Notes under the pieces: generated by a model
What the model was told of the DNA's origin: nothing
The model's input: only the letters and a program-made list of their open reading frames with translations
The model's database searches: none
Assembly: GCA_964455935.1 (NCBI GenBank)
Contig: CAYVZU010000053.1
Location: 1 to 25,075 of the forward strand
Source of the DNA: CAYVZU01 sp964455935
Lineage (GTDB): Bacteria > Fibrobacterota > CAYVZU01
Direction: 5' to 3'
Length of the DNA stretch: 25,075 nt
Part shown: in pieces, positions 1 through 7,203 of the stretch
How positions within the stretch are numbered: the first letter of the stretch is position 1
Layout: each line of letters begins with the position of its first letter
Program-made: the position numbers and the translations under genes

Positions 1-89
1 AACAGCTTCGCCATTTTTTAGCTGAAAAAAGTTCTTACTGTCGGACTTGGGCTAGTTTTGTTATCGAGCTCAACTTCAGAACGAAGCAG

Positions 90-126
90 GAAAAAAGAAG
101 GGGCAACCCAGCCGGACCGCCCCTTC
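90..126 (-). terminator. Intrinsic terminator of the mta operon
   Basis: Read on the minus strand, a perfect 8 bp stem (GAAGGGGC at 97-104 pairing with GCCCCTTC at 119-126) encloses a 14-nt loop and is followed by a run of T (91-96). It starts 23 bases past the mtaC stop codon, so it ends the regulator-mtaB-mtaC transcript. Positions 1-89 beyond it show no supported gene. Confidence 0.85.
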
Positions 127-149
127 AAAACTCAGAGTCAAATCGAAGT

Positions 150-788
150 TCAGGCAATGCCCAGCAACTGCTTGGCAACCGTTACTGCGGAGGACGCGTC
201 TTTGCCGTACCCGTCCGCGCCGATCTCGTCGGCATAGCTCTGGGTCACGGGCGCGCCGCCGATCATCGTCCTTATTTTTCCCTTGAGTCCGGCCAACGTC
301 AGTGCCTCGACCACATTCTTCATCATTGGCATGGTGGTTGTCAGCAAGGCCGACATGGCGATGACACCCGCATTGCTCGATTTCGCTGTGTCCACGAACT
401 TGTCGGGCGAAACGTCGATTCCGGCATCCACAACTTTGAAACCGGCTCCTTCAAGCATCATGCCCACAAGGTTCTTGCCGATATCGTGCAGATCGCCTTT
501 GACCGTGCCCAAAACAACCGTGCCTACGGGCTGAATGCCGGACTGGGCAAGCAGCGGCTTTAGAAGCTCCATTCCCGCCTTCATGGCCCGGGCCGCAATC
601 AGCACTTCGGGCACGTAGATTTCGTTTTTGCGGAAACGATTGCCAATGACTCCCATGGCCTCGATCAGACCTTCATTGAGAATGGTCCCAACCGGTACTT
701 TTTCATCAAGCGCCTTTTGCACCAGCTCTTTCACAATTGGAGCTTTTCCCTTCATCAGGTTGTCGCGGATTTCCTGCAGGTTCGCCAT
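150..788 (-). CDS. mtaC: Methanol corrinoid protein (MtaC-type cobalamin-binding)
   Basis: This 212-residue protein should carry a cob(I)amide cofactor that accepts a methyl group from the MtaB encoded just upstream and passes it on to a second methyltransferase, in the cytoplasm. An N-terminal four-helix cap (about 1-88) precedes a Rossmann-like B12 domain. The B12 motif is complete: D99-x-H101-x-x-G104 (His is the lower axial cobalt ligand), S146-x-L148, and G177-G178. I chose the ATG at 788 because AGGAGG lies 4 nt before it; a longer reading frame to 857 has no such site. The fold is shared by corrinoid proteins for methylamines and O-demethylation, so the methanol assignment rests on the adjacent mtaB. 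A strong ribosome binding site and an upstream hairpin suggest it may be made in excess over MtaB. Confidence 0.9.
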   Translation of the reverse strand: MANLQEIRDNLMKGKAPIVKELVQKALDEKVPVGTILNEGLIEAMGVIGNRFRKNEIYVPEVLIAARAMKAGMELLKPLLAQSGIQPVGTVVLGTVKGDLHDIGKNLVGMMLEGAGFKVVDAGIDVSPDKFVDTAKSSNAGVIAMSALLTTTMPMMKNVVEALTLAGLKGKIRTMIGGAPVTQSYADEIGADGYGKDASSAVTVAKQLLGIA

Positions 789-806
789 GGGGCCTCCTTT
801 GTTTAA

Positions 807-885
807 GAGCGTATCGCAAGAAGGAATTCCGGCATTGCTCCCCTGCAAGCGGCGCATGCGGGGTGATCCTTCCTGAGAAACGCTC
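807..885 (-). other. Long intercistronic hairpin between mtaB and mtaC
   Basis: The 122-base gap between mtaB and mtaC holds an imperfect stem-loop. The outer arms AGAGCGT (807-813) and ACGCTCT (879-885) pair perfectly, and inner AAGGA/TCCTT segments and a CCCC/GGGG pair can extend the fold. On the mRNA it lies between the mtaB stop and the mtaC ribosome binding site. It has no T tract on the exit side, so it looks like a processing or stability element, or a structure affecting mtaC translation, more than a terminator. It could also be a mobile palindromic repeat. Confidence 0.5.
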
Positions 886-910
886 TACCGTTTCTCTTTT
901 TTTTAACCGG

Positions 911-2284
911 CTAAGCTATTGCGTATTCCTCGGGCCTGTATTTGGATTGATCGGTGGAAGGAAGGATTTGCTCGATAAAAGTTTCCTCCCTGTCCGGCAT
1001 TTCTTCAACCACCGTGGACATTGTTTCAAGCCATGGGGTCTCCCGCGGATCAAGGCGAAGATCGCCTTTTGCACTTGCTTCTTTCAAGATCTCAATCGCA
1101 GTTTTTGCCGCCGCGATGCTTGCCGAATAGTGATTGGGCGCCTTTACGATTGCCCGGGAGACCCGAATCGCGCTCTCGGGCGAGAGAATGTATGCCTGGG
1201 GATCAAGCCCGGCATCCGAGCGCACCAGCCAGTCGCGCAGCATTTCCGCATGACGCCCCTTTCCGGCCTCGTTCATAAGACGGCAGTCATAGGCCAGCTG
1301 CTCCAGCGATACTGTGGGCGCCATGGCGCCCAGCAGCTTCACATTTTGAACGGATTCGTTAGACCAGAGATCGCAGGTGGCTTCGGCGATATTTCCCACA
1401 GGGCTAAGGTGGGCGCAGGCCGCCGCTTTGCCTTCCATGGACATGGGGTAACCGGTGATGGCTTTCAGGTATATGTTCTCGTACCCGCAGTCCTTACCCG
1501 GACCCACGGCGCCGACCTCGTAGGCGACCAAGCTTCGCACCGCGCTTGCAGCCCGCACAACCGCGGAAAACACCTTGGGAATGAATTTCCGTTCGGCCAG
1601 CACCATGGCCGTGTTGCCGAACCCGCAGGCCGTGTCGCCCGCGGCAATGGTACCGGTCTTTTGCGCAATGCCGCAGATTCGCTTCCAGAGGAAGTCCATA
1701 TCGCGCACGCCCAGAATTCCCAGGGCGAAAAGCACCTGTTCCAGATCGCAGTTCATCAACGCGTCGTCATGAATCTCCTTGCCGCCCGTGGACTCGATCG
1801 AGAGGAATTCGGCTCCTGCCCGGGCGCATCCCTCGAAAGTGGAAAGCATTTTTTCCAGGAGATCGCCCGTGCGCAGTACCGGCGGCCGGACCATCTCCCG
1901 CGTGTCGTTGGGCGTGATGCGAATGGCCGTGGCCAATCCATTCTTCTGATAATACTCGTCCAGAACGCTTTCCATAATCGAAGTCAGTTCAATGGCATAG
2001 CGCGGATTGGTCGTCATCTCGATTAGTGTTTCGAACTCGATTACGAATCCTTCCAGCTCCAGCTCCACGGCACGCTGGCAGGCATCACGGACAATTTCGC
2101 CGTACATTTTGCGGATTTCGGGAAAGGTGTTTTCCGCGATCAGCATGGGCGGAAGAGTGAAATTCAATTCCGGGTGGACTTTGCCTCCGCCAATAACCAG
2201 GCCGCGGCGCGTTCGCAGCGGGTGTTTGGATCGGCCAAAGATCAACTCGGCGGCATCGGCGTAGGCGAGTTCGCGGTATTTCAT
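911..2284 (-). CDS. mtaB: Methanol:corrinoid methyltransferase MtaB
   Basis: MtaB cleaves the C-O bond of methanol with a zinc site and transfers the methyl group to the cobalt of MtaC. The protein is 457 residues, the usual family length, and from memory resembles Methanosarcina MtaB throughout. The expected zinc ligands are all visible: E164 (in SIESTGGKE), C220 (in GDTACG) and C266 (in GPGKDCGYEN). The segments SLVAYE-GAVGPGKDCGYEN and WSNESV are family hallmarks. The ATG at 2284 follows GGGAG by 6 nt and lies 23 bases after the regulator stop, so the genes are co-transcribed. In methanogens and acetogens the methyl group enters methanogenesis or the Wood-Ljungdahl pathway; neither is visible here. 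A related methylated substrate cannot be excluded. Confidence 0.92.
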   Translation of the reverse strand: MKYRELAYADAAELIFGRSKHPLRTRRGLVIGGGKVHPELNFTLPPMLIAENTFPEIRKMYGEIVRDACQRAVELELEGFVIEFETLIEMTTNPRYAIELTSIMESVLDEYYQKNGLATAIRITPNDTREMVRPPVLRTGDLLEKMLSTFEGCARAGAEFLSIESTGGKEIHDDALMNCDLEQVLFALGILGVRDMDFLWKRICGIAQKTGTIAAGDTACGFGNTAMVLAERKFIPKVFSAVVRAASAVRSLVAYEVGAVGPGKDCGYENIYLKAITGYPMSMEGKAAACAHLSPVGNIAEATCDLWSNESVQNVKLLGAMAPTVSLEQLAYDCRLMNEAGKGRHAEMLRDWLVRSDAGLDPQAYILSPESAIRVSRAIVKAPNHYSASIAAAKTAIEILKEASAKGDLRLDPRETPWLETMSTVVEEMPDREETFIEQILPSTDQSKYRPEEYAIA

Positions 2285-2307
2285 AGAAGGCTCCCGTAAA
2301 GAAAAAT

Positions 2308-3348
2308 TCAGGTAGTGCGGACGACGATGTCAGGCTGAACAACGAATTGGAGCAGCTTTGTGTCTTCTCCCCGCAGGTGCCGGGCCAGGATTTCCGCGGC
2401 CTGCAGGGCCATGGCTTCGTTGTGCGGGTCTACGGATGTAATGGCAGGCGTGAAATAGCGGGCCAGCTCGGTATTGCCGTAACTCACCAGCCGGATATCT
2501 TCAGGAAACCGGATCCCCTCCGCCCGCAGCCGTCCTATGAGGCGAATGGCGTCCGCGTCATCCAGGCAGAAAATACCGTCGATGCGGCGGGAATCGATCT
2601 GTTCGCGTGAAAAGTTCGAAGGACCTTCAAAAACAAGAGCGTCTTTGCTGCCCAGACCGGCCGCGATTTCGCCAAAGGTTTCCTCAATTAAGTTCTGCAG
2701 CCGGTTGTCTCTCGACCAGAGGCTGTTCTTGACCAGAGCGATTCTGCGGCAGCCCAGGTCGATCAGGTGCTGCATGCCCCGTTGAATGCCAAGATCGTAG
2801 CTCTGGATGACATACGGGAAATAGGAACCGGTCAGCGTATGATCGATGAGCGCCACAAATGTCTCGCCCGGCGACAGTCGGGCATAGAACGGCGCGGTTC
2901 TGGCTTCGTCAAGCGTGGGAATGACAATAACGGCCTCGTATCCTTCGCGGATGGCCGAACCCACGACACGGATCTCCTCATCCCAGCGATTGTGATCCAG
3001 AATATGGGAAAGCTCGCGTCCGGCCTCAGCGGCTTTCCGGGCCAATTGCTGGAGCAGCTCCTCGTATTGGGCTGAATAGAAAGGCAGTACCACGAGCCAG
3101 GCTTTTCTTCGCTTGTCCACGCCTGCCACAAACGAACCTTTACCCCTGCGCTGGACAATATAGCCCTGAGCCTTAAGACGCCGAAGAACGAGTTTTGCGG
3201 TTTCGCGTGAGACGCGATGCTTCTTCTGGATTTCGCTAAGCGAATGAATCCGCGCACCTGGCATAAGGGTTTTTGCCACAATGGCTTCGCGATACTCGTC
3301 AAAGAGTTTCTGGTGGATTGGTTCGTAGGAAAGTATGTTTGTCTTCAT
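2308..3348 (-). CDS. GntR-type regulator with LacI-like sensor domain
   Basis: This is a 346-residue transcription factor. Residues 1-75 form a GntR winged helix-turn-helix (ARIHSLSEIQKKHRVSRETA, then a wing ending in GKGSFV). Residues from about 84 onward look like a periplasmic-binding-protein fold of the LacI/GalR effector type (DLGIQRGMQHLIDLGCRRIA; DGIFCLDDADAIRLIGRL; ITSVDPHNEAMALQAAEIL). The architecture matches AraR-like regulators, which usually sense sugars. It is the first gene of the mta operon and has a promoter 26 bases upstream, so it most likely controls itself and mtaBC. No convincing ribosome binding site precedes the ATG at 3348, so expression may be low. The ligand cannot be read from the sequence. 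Confidence 0.88.
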   Translation of the reverse strand: MKTNILSYEPIHQKLFDEYREAIVAKTLMPGARIHSLSEIQKKHRVSRETAKLVLRRLKAQGYIVQRRGKGSFVAGVDKRRKAWLVVLPFYSAQYEELLQQLARKAAEAGRELSHILDHNRWDEEIRVVGSAIREGYEAVIVIPTLDEARTAPFYARLSPGETFVALIDHTLTGSYFPYVIQSYDLGIQRGMQHLIDLGCRRIALVKNSLWSRDNRLQNLIEETFGEIAAGLGSKDALVFEGPSNFSREQIDSRRIDGIFCLDDADAIRLIGRLRAEGIRFPEDIRLVSYGNTELARYFTPAITSVDPHNEAMALQAAEILARHLRGEDTKLLQFVVQPDIVVRTT

Positions 3349-3373
3349 AATACCATCACATCACATCATACTT

Positions 3374-3402
3374 AATATACCACTGTTTTATTTGCTTCGC
3401 AA
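3374..3402 (-). promoter_or_regulatory. Sigma70-like promoter of the mta operon
   Basis: On the minus strand TTGCGA (3402-3397) and TATATT (3379-3374) are separated by exactly 17 nt, matching 4 of 6 and 5 of 6 consensus bases. The start codon at 3348 follows at the distance expected for a short leader. Between the -10 box and the ATG lie tandem TGATG units (about 3353-3368) and a near copy of the -10 region, TGGTATTAT at 3355-3347, which repeats TGGTATATTA at 3382-3373. These could be the operator of the encoded GntR-type regulator. Confidence 0.55.
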
Positions 3403-3466
3403 GAGCCTTGACAGAATGAAGGATCAACCGCCCCACTTTGTCTGATTTAGTGAATCCAGAAGGGGG

Positions 3467-3919
3467 CTACTTGGTGTCGGCCCAACTACGTGCAATCTGT
3501 TGACATTGCTCAAGTTGTGGGTGTCCAACTCCAAACACGGCTTTGTTTTCGTAGAATATAATCCAGCTGCGGTCGGCCTTGAATTCAACGGCCCGGCTGC
3601 CGATTCCCTTGGGGTACGATCGATGGGGCCACCGATCTGCAACCTGCAGCCATTCCTGAAAAGAAGCTACAGTGCCTTGGCGAGAGGGATACGCCAGGAA
3701 AAATAGGATCAGGGAATCCGGGCCTTGCGCCATGGAAAATTTGGTTGCAGAGGATGAACTCTCGGGCAGAGGGCCAAGCAAAGTGGTGAGCACCTGTCCG
3801 GGTCGCGGAGAAATTAGAAGCGAGTCCCGGGGGACAACCGAAGGCCAGTCCTCCGCGTGCTTGGGGCCGCACCCGACGAGAAGACCAATCAGCAGAGGCA
3901 AGACGAGAGTAGCGCGCAT
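3467..3919 (-). CDS. Small predicted lipoprotein, unknown function
   Basis: A 150-residue protein that I do not recognise. It begins with a short charged N-terminus and a hydrophobic segment ending in the lipobox LLVGC (Cys17), so it is probably lipid-anchored after signal peptidase II cleavage. The rest is soluble, with several Trp and Ser/Pro-rich stretches and no motif I can name. It starts 30 bases after the yqeY-like stop on the same strand and may be read through from it; the ribosome binding site is poor. The lipobox and strand context support a real gene. An overlapping alternative frame from 3923 lacks a lipobox and looks like a shadow. Confidence 0.65.
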   Translation of the reverse strand: MRATLVLPLLIGLLVGCGPKHAEDWPSVVPRDSLLISPRPGQVLTTLLGPLPESSSSATKFSMAQGPDSLILFFLAYPSRQGTVASFQEWLQVADRWPHRSYPKGIGSRAVEFKADRSWIIFYENKAVFGVGHPQLEQCQQIARSWADTK

Positions 3920-3949
3920 GCAAAAAAGCCCAAGTGGGCCACTGAGTCG

Positions 3950-4396
3950 CTATGGTTTTGGCAGGCTCTCGTTTACGAGCTGGCTGACCAGTTTCCCGTC
4001 GGCCCTACCCTTGACCTTTGGCATCACGGCTTTCATGACCAGGCCCGCGTTGGCAAGGCCGGCCGCGCTTGCTTCGGCAATCGCCTCCTTGATTATGGCC
4101 GCCAGTTCCTCTTTGGAGAGTTGCTGGGGAAGATATCCCTGAAGGATCGAGAGCTCTTTTTCCTCTTTGGCGACCAGATCTTCCCGCTTGCCCGCCCGGA
4201 ATTGGTCAATTGAATCACGACGCTGTTTGGCCAGCGTGTTCAGGATTCCGATGATCTCGTCATCGCTTAAGTCGTGCTTGGCGTCGATTTCCTTGTTTCG
4301 AATTGCGTTCCAAATGTTTCGCAAGGCCAAGAGCCGGTCCTTTTCCTGGGCTTTCATGGCGCTTTTCATATCATCCTGAATCTTCTGGCGGAGCAT
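3950..4396 (-). CDS. yqeY: YqeY/GatB-tail-like protein
   Basis: A 148-residue cytoplasmic protein of the YqeY family, which resembles the C-terminal helical tail of the GatB amidotransferase subunit. Family hallmarks are the N-terminal DDMKSAMKAQEKDRLLALR, the central ILNTLAKQRRDSIDQF, and the C-terminal LVMKAVMPKVKGRADGKLV. Its precise role is unknown; a tRNA-linked amidase function has been suggested from the GatB similarity. The ATG at 4396 is chosen because AGGAGG sits 4 nt upstream; a longer frame from 4453 would run through the rpsU terminator. The order rpsU-yqeY is common in bacteria. Confidence 0.93.
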   Translation of the reverse strand: MLRQKIQDDMKSAMKAQEKDRLLALRNIWNAIRNKEIDAKHDLSDDEIIGILNTLAKQRRDSIDQFRAGKREDLVAKEEKELSILQGYLPQQLSKEELAAIIKEAIAEASAAGLANAGLVMKAVMPKVKGRADGKLVSQLVNESLPKP

Positions 4397-4419
4397 GCGC
4401 CCTCCTTTTTCGTGCAGAT

Positions 4420-4457
4420 ATAAAAAAGAAAGGCCTTGCTCATGAAAAAGCAAGGCC
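4420..4457 (-). terminator. Intrinsic terminator after rpsU
   Basis: A perfect 9 bp stem (GGCCTTGCT at 4432-4440 and AGCAAGGCC at 4449-4457) with an 8-nt loop is followed on the minus strand by a T-rich tail (TTTCTTTTTT, complement of 4422-4431). It lies between rpsU and the yqeY-like gene, so the downstream gene is expressed by partial read-through or from its own promoter. Confidence 0.9.
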
Positions 4458-4485
4458 CTTGTTTCAAACTTTGCTTAGAGCCGCG

Positions 4486-4689
4486 TCAGGAACCCATTGT
4501 CGCGCGAATTGCGTCTTTTTCCGCCTTGCGTCGCGCCTGGTTCAGCTTGCGTTTCTTCTTTTCGCTGGGTTTTTCGTAATGCTGAATTTTCTTGAGATCC
4601 GAAAGAATACCCGCTTTTTCACATGTCTTTGTGAATCTTTTCAAAGCCTTTTCAAAGGGCTCGCCTGGCCTTATGATGACTCCGTTCAT
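4486..4689 (-). CDS. rpsU: Small ribosomal subunit protein S21
   Basis: S21 is a 67-residue basic protein that binds the 30S platform near the 3' end of 16S rRNA and helps base-pairing with messenger ribosome binding sites. The family signature is clear: VIIRPGEPFEKALKRF, then K-rich helices (SEKKKRKLNQARRKAEKD). The ATG at 4689 begins the conserved domain. A purine-rich GGAAGGGG lies about 14 nt upstream, further than usual. A longer frame from 4785 would cross the promoter and is rejected. The gene has its own promoter and terminator. Confidence 0.96.
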   Translation of the reverse strand: MNGVIIRPGEPFEKALKRFTKTCEKAGILSDLKKIQHYEKPSEKKKRKLNQARRKAEKDAIRATMGS

Positions 4690-4755
4690 AAAACTTAAAA
4701 TCACCCCTTCCAGATCGAACAAACGGCAATAATAGATGCTCAAATTCTTTACACA

Positions 4756-4785
4756 AGTATATATTCTGCCTTCGGCCCCTGTCAA
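4756..4785 (-). promoter_or_regulatory. Promoter of rpsU
   Basis: A perfect -35 box TTGACA (4785-4780, minus strand) and TATACT (4761-4756) are separated by 18 nt; the overlapping TATATA gives a 16-nt spacer. The rpsU start lies 67 bases downstream of the -10 box. This is the best promoter match I see in the window. Confidence 0.75.
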
Positions 4786-4790
4786 TCAGC

Positions 4791-4812
4791 GGGTCAGGAA
4801 CGGGTCAGGAAC
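4791..4812. repeat. Tandem direct repeat of an 11-mer
   Basis: GGGTCAGGAAC occurs twice in immediate succession (4791-4801 and 4802-4812), just upstream of the rpsU promoter. A near-identical inverted copy, GGTCCTGACCC, lies at 9293-9303 upstream of efp. It may be a binding site or part of a dispersed repeat. Confidence 0.5.
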
Positions 4813-4831
4813 CATAGTTCAATTTGGAGTG

Positions 4832-4905
4832 CAACATCAGGGGTATCGTGATGTTGTATGAAAAGAGTCAATAAGCCGAAGGGCCATAAAGAGATGGGCC
4901 TTGGG
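4832..4905 (+). promoter_or_regulatory. Structured region upstream of ettA
   Basis: CAACATCA (4832-4839) and TGATGTTG (4849-4856) form an operator-like perfect inverted repeat around a 9-nt spacer. It is followed by AAGGGCCAT/ATGGGCCTT, a stem with one central mismatch and a downstream GGGTTTTT tract that resembles an intrinsic terminator. No plus-strand gene precedes it, so it may be an attenuator or operator in the ettA leader. I found no strong ettA promoter. Confidence 0.35.
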
Positions 4906-4986
4906 TTTTTGCGCTGCCATGGCAACGGCTTTCCACATTAAAGTAGATTACCCTTTCCTTTATCCGTGAACCTTTGGAGGCACACC

Positions 4987-6678
4987 ATGGCGACAAAGCC
5001 GCCGGACGAAAAAATCATTTACTCCATGATCGGGGTCAGCAAGCATTACGGCCAGAAATGCGTTTTGAAAGACATCTATCTCTCCTATTTCTACGGAGCC
5101 AAAATCGGCGTATTGGGCCTCAACGGCTCGGGCAAGAGCACGTTGTTGCGCATTCTGGCCCAAATCGACACCGACCATCACGGCCAGACCACGATTTCTC
5201 CTGGATACACCATCGGCTACCTGCCGCAGGAACCCGCTCTTGATCCCGAGAAAACAGTACGTGAGATCGTGGGCGAAGGCGCTGCCGAAACATTCGAATT
5301 GTTAAAGGAATTCGAGAAGATCAACGCGAAGTTTTCCGAACCCTTAAGCGACGATCAGATGAATGCCTTGCTGGAACGCCAAAGCGAGGTGCAAGAGCAA
5401 CTCGACGCCCGTAATGCCTGGGACATTGAAAGCAGGCTGAGCCTTGCCTCGGACGCGCTGCGCTGCCCTCCGGCGGAGACCAAATGCGGAATCCTGTCGG
5501 GCGGCGAAAAACGACGTGTTGCGTTATGCCGCCTGCTGCTGCAGAAACCAAGTATTCTGCTGCTGGATGAGCCCACCAACCACCTCGATGCCGAATCCGT
5601 TGCCTGGCTGGAACACCACCTGCGCGAATACGAAGGAACCGTGATCGCCGTAACGCACGACCGCTACTTTCTCGATAACGTGGCGGGATGGATTCTGGAA
5701 CTCTTCCGCGGCGAGGGAATACCCTACAAGGGAAATTATTCCTCATGGCTCGAACAGAAGCGGTTGCGCCTGGCCAATGAGGAAAAATCGGAATCGGCCA
5801 GACAAAAGACACTGCAACGGGAACTGGAATGGATTCGCATGTCGCCCAAGGGCAGGCACGCAAAAGCCAAGGCGCGTGTGAGCGCTTACGAAAAACTGTT
5901 GAGCACGGAAAATGCGGCCAAAGAACAGGAATTGGAGATTTTTATTCCCGCGGGCCCGCGGCTTGGAAACGTGGTGATACAAGCCGAAAACGTGAGCAAG
6001 GGCTTTGGCGAGGCTCTGCTCATGGAAAACATGAACTTCTCACTTCCGCCCGGCGGAATTGTGGGCGTGATCGGCCCTAACGGCGCGGGAAAGACCACGC
6101 TGTTCAAGATGATTATCGGCAACGAGAAGCCGGACAGTGGAACTTTCCGTATTGGCGAGACGGCGAAGATTGCCTATGTGGAGCAGGACCGCGTTCTGGA
6201 CCCGGAGAAGACAATTTGGGAAGAAATTTCCGGCGGGGTCGACCTGATGCAGGTGGGGAAACGGCAGATCAATTCGCGTGCTTATGTGTCGCGTTTTAAT
6301 TTTGCCGGAACCGACCAGCAGAAAAAAGTCGGGATGCTTTCGGGCGGCGAACGCAACCGCGTGCATCTGGCCAAAATGCTGAAGGAAGGCGCCAACGTCA
6401 TTTTATTGGACGAACCCACCAACGATTTGGATGTGAATACGCTTCGCGCATTGGAAGAGGCGCTGGAGAATTTTGGGGGCTGCGCGGTAGTGATCAGCCA
6501 TGATCGTTGGTTCCTGGACCGTATTGCCACTCACATTCTGGCGTTTGAAGGCGAGAGCCAGGTGTATTGGTTTGAAGGCAATTACTCCGATTACGAAGAG
6601 AACCGCAAAATGCGTCTGGGTGCGAAGGCCGCCGAAATCCCGCACCGGATTAAGTATCGGAAATTAACGCGGGCATAG
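4987..6678 (+). CDS. ettA: Energy-dependent translational throttle protein EttA (ABC-F)
   Basis: An ABC-F ATPase of 563 residues. EttA binds the ribosomal E site and, depending on ATP/ADP, gates entry into the elongation cycle. Two ABC domains are visible. The first has Walker A GLNGSGKST (about 44-52), signature LSGGEKRR and Walker B LLLDEPTNHLDAESVAWLE. The second has GPNGAGKTT, LSGGERNR and ILLDEPTNDLD. The linker contains GIPYKGNYSSWLEQK and ELEWIRMSPKGRHAKAKAR, typical of EttA. There are no membrane segments, as expected for ABC-F. GGAGG (4976-4980) fixes the ATG at 4987; an upstream in-frame GTG at 4966 is less likely. The gene stands alone, divergent from rpsU and convergent with the TPR gene. 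Confidence 0.95.
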   Translation: MATKPPDEKIIYSMIGVSKHYGQKCVLKDIYLSYFYGAKIGVLGLNGSGKSTLLRILAQIDTDHHGQTTISPGYTIGYLPQEPALDPEKTVREIVGEGAAETFELLKEFEKINAKFSEPLSDDQMNALLERQSEVQEQLDARNAWDIESRLSLASDALRCPPAETKCGILSGGEKRRVALCRLLLQKPSILLLDEPTNHLDAESVAWLEHHLREYEGTVIAVTHDRYFLDNVAGWILELFRGEGIPYKGNYSSWLEQKRLRLANEEKSESARQKTLQRELEWIRMSPKGRHAKAKARVSAYEKLLSTENAAKEQELEIFIPAGPRLGNVVIQAENVSKGFGEALLMENMNFSLPPGGIVGVIGPNGAGKTTLFKMIIGNEKPDSGTFRIGETAKIAYVEQDRVLDPEKTIWEEISGGVDLMQVGKRQINSRAYVSRFNFAGTDQQKKVGMLSGGERNRVHLAKMLKEGANVILLDEPTNDLDVNTLRALEEALENFGGCAVVISHDRWFLDRIATHILAFEGESQVYWFEGNYSDYEENRKMRLGAKAAEIPHRIKYRKLTRA

Positions 6679-6733
6679 GAGACTTTGGTTTTCGGAGAAT
6701 GACTGACAGGCGGCATTGGTTCCTGGGATGATC

Positions 6734-7201
6734 CTATGGCTTCTCGCGGCAGAGGTCCAAATGCTTCTGCGCTTCTTCGCGCCAGCTTTTGTCGGTTTCC
6801 TGCGCCAGGTAAGCTTCCCAGGTCGCCTTGGCCTTGGCGAAGTGCTTGCCCTTCTCATAGCAGAGCCCCAGGTTGAATAGAGCTTCAAGGACGTCCGGGT
6901 TCGTTCGCAGAATTCGAATGTATTCCTTTACAGCTAGGTTGAGCTTTCCAATACTGGCGTAAATGTTGGCAATCGCATAGCGGGCGGGGTGAAAATCCGG
7001 CTTGAGCTGGAGAGCGTTCTTGTATGCGTTGTAAGCGGAGAGTTTTCGCCCCTTGGCTTGATAGGCGCGACCCAGCCTGTAGAACGAGGCCGGATTTTTG
7101 GGGTCGCCATCCACTCTTTTCTTGTAGACCCGAATGGCTTCTTCCGTTGCCTGCGGGACTTCGAAATAGCGGAGGTCTTTGAAGATTTTTTCCGGGGCCA
7201 T
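6734..7201 (-). CDS. TPR-repeat protein
   Basis: A 155-residue protein made largely of tetratricopeptide repeats, a helical scaffold for protein-protein contacts. About three repeats are visible, for example NPASFYRLGRAYQAKGRKL, HPARYAIANIYASIGKL, and ALFNLGLCYEKGKHFAKA. There is no signal peptide or membrane segment, so it is probably cytoplasmic. Its ATG lies 2 bases after the ispDF stop codon, so it is probably translationally coupled to ispDF. The partner is unknown, and nothing ties it to isoprenoid synthesis beyond position. Confidence 0.85.
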   Translation of the reverse strand: MAPEKIFKDLRYFEVPQATEEAIRVYKKRVDGDPKNPASFYRLGRAYQAKGRKLSAYNAYKNALQLKPDFHPARYAIANIYASIGKLNLAVKEYIRILRTNPDVLEALFNLGLCYEKGKHFAKAKATWEAYLAQETDKSWREEAQKHLDLCREKP

Positions 7202-7203
7202 GA

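Noticed and set aside
1..14. A possible minus-strand start codon (ATG complement at 12-14, reading MAKL) at the left edge
   Set aside because: Only five codons are inside the window and no ribosome binding site precedes it.
737..2026. A 429-codon open frame on the plus strand opposite mtaB and mtaC
   Set aside because: It is antisense to two clearly recognised genes, has no known motifs, and reflects the codon bias of the opposite strand.
3408..3413. A perfect TTGACA on the plus strand near 3408
   Set aside because: No -10 box lies at the right distance and no plus-strand gene follows.
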